Source: Burkholderiales bacterium (GTDB lineage: Bacteria > Pseudomonadota > Gammaproteobacteria > Burkholderiales > Burkholderiaceae_C). Taken from it: 37,630 nucleotides of DNA. This document shows, piece after piece, positions 31,560-37,630 of this stretch (positions are counted from its first letter, which is position 1; the number at the start of each line of letters is the position of its first letter). A program made the translations under genes and the position numbers. The notes beneath the pieces are model-generated. The model worked only from the letters and a program-made list of their open reading frames with translations, was not told the DNA's origin and did no database searches. The stretch is from positions 1 to 37,630 of the forward strand of contig JAGWTP010000031.1 in assembly GCA_028868895.1 (NCBI GenBank), in the 5' to 3' direction.

Positions 31560-32732
31560 ATGCGCAAGCGGTGGCTGATCGGCGGGAGCGTGGCGATGAT
31601 CGTCGCCGCCACCGCCATCGCGGTGGTGTCGCGTGCCAAAAGCAGCGACGGCGCCGGCGACAAGGACAACAAGCCCGTGGTGACGCTCGAGTTCACCCCG
31701 GCCGAAGTGGTCAGGCCACAACGCCTCTCGATGCCCGAGCAGATCGAGTTCTCGGGCCCGTTGACGGCGCCGCGCACGGCGGTCGTGCGCGCCAAGGCGG
31801 CGGGCACGCTGCTGAGCCTGTCGGTGGCCGAGGGCAGCCGTGTCAAGGCCGGCCAGCCGCTCGGCTCGATCGACCTGTCGGACCTGCGCAGCCGCGCCGC
31901 CGAGCGCACCGCCGGAGTCGATTCGGCGCGCGCGCGGCTCGACGAGGCCGAGCGCACGTATCGGTCCAACATCGACCTGGCGAACCAGAAGTTCATCTCC
32001 GCGAACGCGCTCGAAAGCTCGCGTGCCGCGCTCGAGGCCGCGCGCGCGCAGCTCAAGTCGGCGCAGGCCCAGCTCGACACCTCGATGCTGGGCATCCGCG
32101 AGGCCGCGCTCACTGCGCCGATCGGCGGTGTGGTCGGCAAGCGCAGCGTGCTGCCGGGCGAGAAGGTCAGCGCCGAGCAGGAACTGCTCACCGTCGTCGA
32201 CCTGTCGACGCTCGAACTCGCCGGCGTGGTCGACACGCGCCAGGTCTCGATGCTCGTGCCCGGGCAGCCGCTCGCGGTGCGGGTCGAAGGGGCCGGCGCG
32301 GCGGTGCCGGCGCGCATCGACCGCATCGCGCCGATGGCCGATGCCGGCACACGCGGCATCCGTGTGGTCGTGGTGCTGGCCAACCCCGGCGAGGTGTTTC
32401 GCGCCGGCCAGTACGCGAGCGCGGTCGTGACCGTTGCCGACCCGGCGCAGCGCCTCACGCTGCCGATCGGCGCGGTGGGCCAGGCCTCGGGGCAGGACTA
32501 CGTCTGGACGCTGGAGCACGGCACGCTGGTGCGCCGCCTCGTGATCACCGGGCGACGCGACGCCTTGATCGGCCGGGTCGAGGTGACGCAGGGGCTCGAC
32601 GCCAATGCGCAGGTGCTGGCGGTGCGTTTCGACACCCTGAAGGAGGGCGCCCCGGCGCGGGTCGTCGCGAAGGGCGCGGCATCGAGCCTGCCGGCGGCGA
32701 GCGCCGGCACCACCTCCGCGAAGGCCTCCTGA
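31560..32732 (+). CDS. RND efflux periplasmic adaptor (membrane fusion protein)
   Basis: This 390-residue protein is an HlyD/AcrA-type adaptor that bridges an inner-membrane RND pump and an outer-membrane channel. An N-terminal signal anchor (about 5-24) has no lipobox cysteine. Residues 60-105 are the first half of a lipoyl domain (VRAKAAGTLLSLSVAEGSRV). A helical hairpin at about 108-165 is followed by the second lipoyl half (ALTAPIGGVVGKRSVLPGEKV). A beta-barrel and a membrane-proximal domain come last. The frame is open upstream to 31404, but ATG 31560 has AGGAAAGGAAG before it. The permease gene begins 1 base after the stop. Confidence 0.93.
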   Translation: MRKRWLIGGSVAMIVAATAIAVVSRAKSSDGAGDKDNKPVVTLEFTPAEVVRPQRLSMPEQIEFSGPLTAPRTAVVRAKAAGTLLSLSVAEGSRVKAGQPLGSIDLSDLRSRAAERTAGVDSARARLDEAERTYRSNIDLANQKFISANALESSRAALEAARAQLKSAQAQLDTSMLGIREAALTAPIGGVVGKRSVLPGEKVSAEQELLTVVDLSTLELAGVVDTRQVSMLVPGQPLAVRVEGAGAAVPARIDRIAPMADAGTRGIRVVVVLANPGEVFRAGQYASAVVTVADPAQRLTLPIGAVGQASGQDYVWTLEHGTLVRRLVITGRRDALIGRVEVTQGLDANAQVLAVRFDTLKEGAPARVVAKGAASSLPAASAGTTSAKAS

Positions 32733-32733
32733 C

Positions 32734-35700
32734 ATGTGGTTCACCCGCGTCTCGATCAACAACCCGGTCTTCGCCACGATGGTGATGGCGGCGCTGTGCG
32801 TGCTGGGTTTGTTCTCGTACAGCCAGCTTCGCGTCGAGCGGCTGCCCGACATCGCGCCGCCGATCGTGTTCGTCAGCGTCGCCTACCCCGGCGCGTCGCC
32901 CGAGGCGGTCGAGACCGAACTGACGCGGCCGATCGAGCTCGGCCTGAACGGCATCGCGGGCGTGAAGATGATCCGCTCCAACAGCCTCGAAGGCAGCAGC
33001 GAAACGGTGGTCGAGTTCCAGCTCGGGGCCGACATGGGCCGCGCGGTGCAGGACGTGCGCGACAAGGTCTCGGCGCTGCAGCCGTCGTTCCCGCGCGATG
33101 CCAAGCCGCCGTTCATTTCGCGCTTCGATGGTGACAACGCGCAGCCGACCGTCTACCTCGCGCTGATCGCGCCCGACCGCAGCGCGCGCGAGCTGTCGCT
33201 GCTGGCCGACCAGGTGGTGCGCAAGCGCCTGGAGCGCGTGGGCGGCGTGGCGCGCGTCGACGTGGGCGGCCTGACGACGCGGCAGGTGCGCATCGACCTC
33301 GATCCGCAGCGCCTGCGTGCCTTCCAACTCACCCCGGGCGACGTGTCGGCGGCGCTGCAGCGCGCCAACGCCGATGTGCCGGTGGGGCTGCTCAGCAGCG
33401 CCAACGAAGACGCGCTGGTGCGCGTCGAGGGCAAGGTGCTCGACCCGAAGGCGTTCGCCGACGTGGTGGTTGCCAACCGCGGCAACCAGGTCGTGCGCAT
33501 TGCCGACCTCGGCACGCTGGTCGAGCGCGAGCGCGAACCGACCTCGATCGCGCGCGTCGACGGCACGCCGTCGATCTCGTTCCAGGTCTACAAGCAGCAA
33601 GACGCCAACATCGTCGAGACCGGTGACGGCATCAAGGCCGCGACCGACGAGCTGCGCAAGTCGCTGCCGCCGGGCGTGGAGCTGCGCCTGGTGTACGCCG
33701 ACAGCGACTGGGTCAAGGACTCGCTGCGCGGCGTCAAGCGCACGCTGATCGAGGGCGCATTGCTGACGATCGCGATCGTGTTCCTGTTCCTGCACAGCTG
33801 GCGCAGCACCATCATCACCGGCCTGACGCTGCCGATCGCGGTGATCTCCGCCTTCATCGCGGTCTACGCGTTCGGCTTCACGCTGAACTTCATGACGATG
33901 ATGGCGCTGAGCCTGTGCATCGGCTTGCTGATCGACGACGCCATCGTGGTGCGCGAAAACATCGTGCGCCACATCCACATGGGCAAGAGCCACGCCGCGG
34001 CGGCGCGCGAAGGCACCGAAGAGATCGGCATGGCGGTGATGGCCACCACGTTCGCGATCTGCGCGGTGTTCGTGCCGGTCGCGTTCATGAAGGGCATCAT
34101 CGGCAAGTTCTTCTTCCCGTTCGGCATCACGGTGGCGGTGGCGGTGCTGGTGAGCCTGTTCGTCAGCTTCACGCTCGACCCGATGCTGTCGAGCCGCTGG
34201 AAAGACCCGCCGACGAACCGCCTGATCGGGCTGTGGGGCATCGGCCACCTGATGCGCGCCACCGATCGCCTGCTCGACGCGATGCACGGCCTCTACGAGC
34301 GGCTGATCCACTGGGTGTTCGCCGGCCGGCGCTACCGGATCCTGGTGCCGCCGATCCCGGCCTACGGCCGGCCGTTCGGCGTCACCGGCCGGCGCGATGC
34401 CACCCAGCCGCGGCGCCTGCGCTTCGCAACGCTGACGCCACGCGGCATCGTGGTCTGGGCGGGCGCGGCGAGCTTCGTCGGCGCGCTCGCGCTGGCGCCG
34501 CTGGTGGGCACCGAGTTCATCCCCGATGCCGACAACAGCTACATCTCGATGAACGTGCGCATGCCGGTGGGCACGAGCCTGACGCGCGGCAGCGACAAGA
34601 TGAAGGAAGTCGAGGCGCGCGTGCGCGCCCTGCCCGAGGTGCGCATGGTCTCGACCCAGGTGGGCGACATCGACGGCAACCGCAACGTCGCCAGCATGAG
34701 CATCCAGCTCGTCAAGCCCGGCGAACGCAGGCGCACGCAAAAGCAGGTCGAAGAGGCGATCCGCACCGCGCTGGCGCCGATCCCGGGTGCCGACGTGTCG
34801 CTCGGCGACCGGCCGATCTTCATCTCGCTGCTCGGCCCCGATCCGAAGGTGCTCGACGCGCAGGTGCTGCGCCTGGCCGAGCAGATCGGCAGGCTCAAGG
34901 GCATCACCGACCTCGAAACCTCGGTGAAACCCGGGCTGCCCGCGTACGCGGTGCGCCTGAAGCCCGATGCGGTGCGCGAACTCGGCCTGACGCCGACGGC
35001 GCTCGCGGCGAGCCTGCGCAGCTTCGTCAACGGCGACGTCGCGACTTACTGGACCGCACCCGACGGCGAGCAGGTGGAGGTCGAGGTGCGCCTGCCGCAG
35101 CTGCTGCGCGAGAACGTCGCCCAGCTCGACGACCTGCCGGTCGCGTACGCGAAAGACGGCATCCCGATCGCACTCTCGCGGGTGGCCAATGTGGTCTCGG
35201 TCAGCAACCCCGAGGTCATCAAGCGCCAGGACCTGCAGCGCCGCCAGGCGATCTTCGCCGGCGTGACCGGGCGGCCCAGCGGCGACGTCGGCAACGAGGT
35301 GCGCAAGCTGGTCGACGCGACGCAGCTGCCGCCGGGCTACCGCTTCGACATGGGCGGGCAGACGAAGGACCAGGCCGAGGCGTTCCAGGGCATCCTGCTG
35401 GCACTGGCAGCGGCGGTGATCTTCATCTACATCGTGCTGGCGTCGCAGTTCGGCAGCTTCCTGCAGCCGTTCGCGATCATGGCGTCGCTGCCGCTGGCGC
35501 TGATCGGCGTGATGCTGGCGCTGCTCGTCACGCACTCGACGCTGAACCTGTTCTCGATGATCGGCCTGGTGATGCTGATGGGGCTGGTGACGAAGAACGC
35601 GATCCTGCTGGTCGACTTCACGAACCACGCGCGCAGGTCCGGCAAGAGCACCGCGGAGGCTTTGCTGCAGGCCGGCCTGGTGCGCATGCGCCCGATCATG

Positions 35701-35976
35701 ATGACGACCGCGGCGATGGTCTTCGGCATGTTGCCGCTGGCGCTGGCGCTCAACGACGGCGGCGAGCTCCAGGCGCCGATGGGCCGCGCGATCATCGGCG
35801 GCGTGATCACCTCGACCCTGCTGACGCTGATCGTGGTGCCGGTGGTCTACAGCTACCTCGACCAGCTGGCGGCGTGGACACGGCGCGGGTTTGGCGCGCA
35901 GACCCACGCGCTGCCGGAGCAGCTCGGCGCGGGCGGCGGTGCGGCGAGCGCGCAGATGCCGGCGTCCAAAGACTGA
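32734..35976 (+). CDS. RND efflux permease (HAE1/MdtB-like)
   Basis: This 1080-residue inner-membrane protein is a proton-driven multidrug transporter of the AcrB/MdtBC type. It has 12 predicted helices and two large periplasmic loops. The proton-relay residues are present: D401 and D402 in GLLIDDAIVVREN, and K954 in GLVTKNAILLVDF. The N-terminus WFTRVSINNPVFATMVMAAL is typical. It is 30-45 residues longer than common homologues. The excess is an Arg/Pro-rich segment at about 531-568, in the cytoplasmic linker before helix 7. No outer-membrane channel gene follows; the next gene is convergent. Substrates are unknown. Confidence 0.95.
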   Translation: MWFTRVSINNPVFATMVMAALCVLGLFSYSQLRVERLPDIAPPIVFVSVAYPGASPEAVETELTRPIELGLNGIAGVKMIRSNSLEGSSETVVEFQLGADMGRAVQDVRDKVSALQPSFPRDAKPPFISRFDGDNAQPTVYLALIAPDRSARELSLLADQVVRKRLERVGGVARVDVGGLTTRQVRIDLDPQRLRAFQLTPGDVSAALQRANADVPVGLLSSANEDALVRVEGKVLDPKAFADVVVANRGNQVVRIADLGTLVEREREPTSIARVDGTPSISFQVYKQQDANIVETGDGIKAATDELRKSLPPGVELRLVYADSDWVKDSLRGVKRTLIEGALLTIAIVFLFLHSWRSTIITGLTLPIAVISAFIAVYAFGFTLNFMTMMALSLCIGLLIDDAIVVRENIVRHIHMGKSHAAAAREGTEEIGMAVMATTFAICAVFVPVAFMKGIIGKFFFPFGITVAVAVLVSLFVSFTLDPMLSSRWKDPPTNRLIGLWGIGHLMRATDRLLDAMHGLYERLIHWVFAGRRYRILVPPIPAYGRPFGVTGRRDATQPRRLRFATLTPRGIVVWAGAASFVGALALAPLVGTEFIPDADNSYISMNVRMPVGTSLTRGSDKMKEVEARVRALPEVRMVSTQVGDIDGNRNVASMSIQLVKPGERRRTQKQVEEAIRTALAPIPGADVSLGDRPIFISLLGPDPKVLDAQVLRLAEQIGRLKGITDLETSVKPGLPAYAVRLKPDAVRELGLTPTALAASLRSFVNGDVATYWTAPDGEQVEVEVRLPQLLRENVAQLDDLPVAYAKDGIPIALSRVANVVSVSNPEVIKRQDLQRRQAIFAGVTGRPSGDVGNEVRKLVDATQLPPGYRFDMGGQTKDQAEAFQGILLALAAAVIFIYIVLASQFGSFLQPFAIMASLPLALIGVMLALLVTHSTLNLFSMIGLVMLMGLVTKNAILLVDFTNHARRSGKSTAEALLQAGLVRMRPIMMTTAAMVFGMLPLALALNDGGELQAPMGRAIIGGVITSTLLTLIVVPVVYSYLDQLAAWTRRGFGAQTHALPEQLGAGGGAASAQMPASKD

Positions 35977-36010
35977 CGGTCAGCGCTCAGGCGCGGCAAC
36001 AGGCCATGCG

Positions 36011-36030
36011 GTCGGCCGCGGCGGGCCGAC
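36011..36030. terminator. hairpin between convergent RND permease and sdaA genes
   Basis: GTCGGCC (36011-36017) and GGCCGAC (36024-36030) form a perfect 7-bp stem around GCGGCG in the 60-base gap between the two stop codons. There is no T-run. A bidirectional terminator or 3' end protector is likely. Confidence 0.4.
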
Positions 36031-36036
36031 GCGCGC

Positions 36037-37440
<1,404 letters not shown>

Positions 37441-37451
37441 CGCGCAGCGTT

Positions 37452-37469
37452 CGAGGGCTTCAGCCCTCG
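37452..37469 (-). promoter_or_regulatory. hairpin spanning the gcvP stop codon
   Basis: CGAGGGC (37452-37458) and GCCCTCG (37463-37469) form a perfect 7-bp stem with loop TTCA on the plus strand, TGAA on the mRNA strand. The loop holds most of the gcvP stop codon, 12 bases before the sdaA ATG. No T-run follows, so it is more likely a coupling or stability element than a terminator. Confidence 0.5.
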
Positions 37470-37630
37470 TAGTCGGACAGCGGCGGGCAGGCGCAGAACA
37501 GGTTGCGATCGCCGTAGACGTTGTCGACCCGGCCCACCGGCGACCAGTACTTGCCGCGACGCAACGACGCCACCGGGTAGGCCGCCTCCTCGCGCGAGTA
37601 GGCGTGCGGCCAGTCGGGGCGAAGCAGCGC
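37460..37630 (-). CDS. gcvP: glycine dehydrogenase (decarboxylating), P protein, C-terminal fragment
   Basis: Translation of the minus strand from the window edge gives 56 residues before TGA at 37462-37460. They include [30 protein letters not shown] and the terminal [14 protein letters not shown]. This is the highly conserved C-terminus of the GcvP P protein of the glycine cleavage system, which decarboxylates glycine with PLP. The rest of the gene (some 900 residues in the family) lies beyond the right edge. It is directly upstream of sdaA on the same strand. Confidence 0.95.
   Translation of the reverse strand, partial: ALLRPDWPHAYSREEAAYPVASLRRGKYWSPVGRVDNVYGDRNLFCACPPLSDYEG

Noticed and set aside
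32545-35907. Very long open frame on the minus strand (about 1120 codons) opposite the RND permease
   Set aside because: It is rich in His, Arg and Asp with no recognisable domain, and it mirrors the codon bias of the real gene. High-GC coding DNA commonly leaves the antisense frame open.

Overview
The window is high-GC chromosomal DNA with closely packed genes. It most resembles a betaproteobacterium of the order Burkholderiales (Rubrivivax/Leptothrix/Methylibium-like). This is inferred from gene content and order: rpsO-pnp, tpiA-secG-tRNA-Leu-nuoA to nuoN followed by DUF2818, Nudix and DUF1178 genes, and long YihY and DUF2069 proteins. No sequence search was possible. I see no prophage, insertion sequence, CRISPR array, toxin-antitoxin pair or other island. 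Almost everything is housekeeping.

Layout. Positions 1-5215 (+): the 3' part of tsaD (tRNA t6A modification), a PLP aminotransferase, rpsO (ribosomal protein S15) with a long structured leader, and pnp (PNPase). Positions 5253-7468 (+): a PIG3-type quinone oxidoreductase, tpiA and secG. Positions 7628-7712: tRNA-Leu(GAG) with an encoded CCA end. Positions 7795-22540 (+): a complete 14-subunit NADH:quinone oxidoreductase operon, nuoA to nuoN. It continues without a real break into a DUF2818 membrane protein, a Nudix hydrolase and, from its own probable promoter, a DUF1178 protein (to 23915). A strong hairpin then separates this strand from a minus-strand pair (FAD-linked dehydrogenase and DUF2069). 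Divergent from that pair is a YihY-family membrane protein (25774-27009). A compound repeat at 27038-27106 separates it from a second minus-strand cluster: Mpo1-like, alpha/beta hydrolase and O-acetylhomoserine sulfhydrylase. From 29729 the plus strand carries a two-CBS-domain protein, aroC, and an RND adaptor/permease pair without an outer-membrane partner. The right end (minus strand) holds sdaA, a single-chain L-serine ammonia-lyase, and the last 56 codons of gcvP.

How the genes work together. The core is respiratory complex I: the NuoE/F/G electron-input arm, the NuoB/C/D/I connecting arm and the NuoA/H/J/K/L/M/N membrane arm. Many of its genes are translationally coupled by ATGA or GTGA overlaps. 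The gcvP-sdaA pair suggests linked glycine/serine catabolism. The rpsO-pnp pair links ribosome assembly to RNA decay.

No new multi-gene system stands out. The more interesting signals are small RNA- and DNA-level structures. These are a structured rpsO leader with a 12-bp degenerate tandem repeat, a tandemly duplicated translation start before the aminotransferase, a palindrome read into the 3' end of nuoF, hairpins at several operon junctions, two probable leaderless promoters, and the DUF2818 gene attached to the complex I operon.
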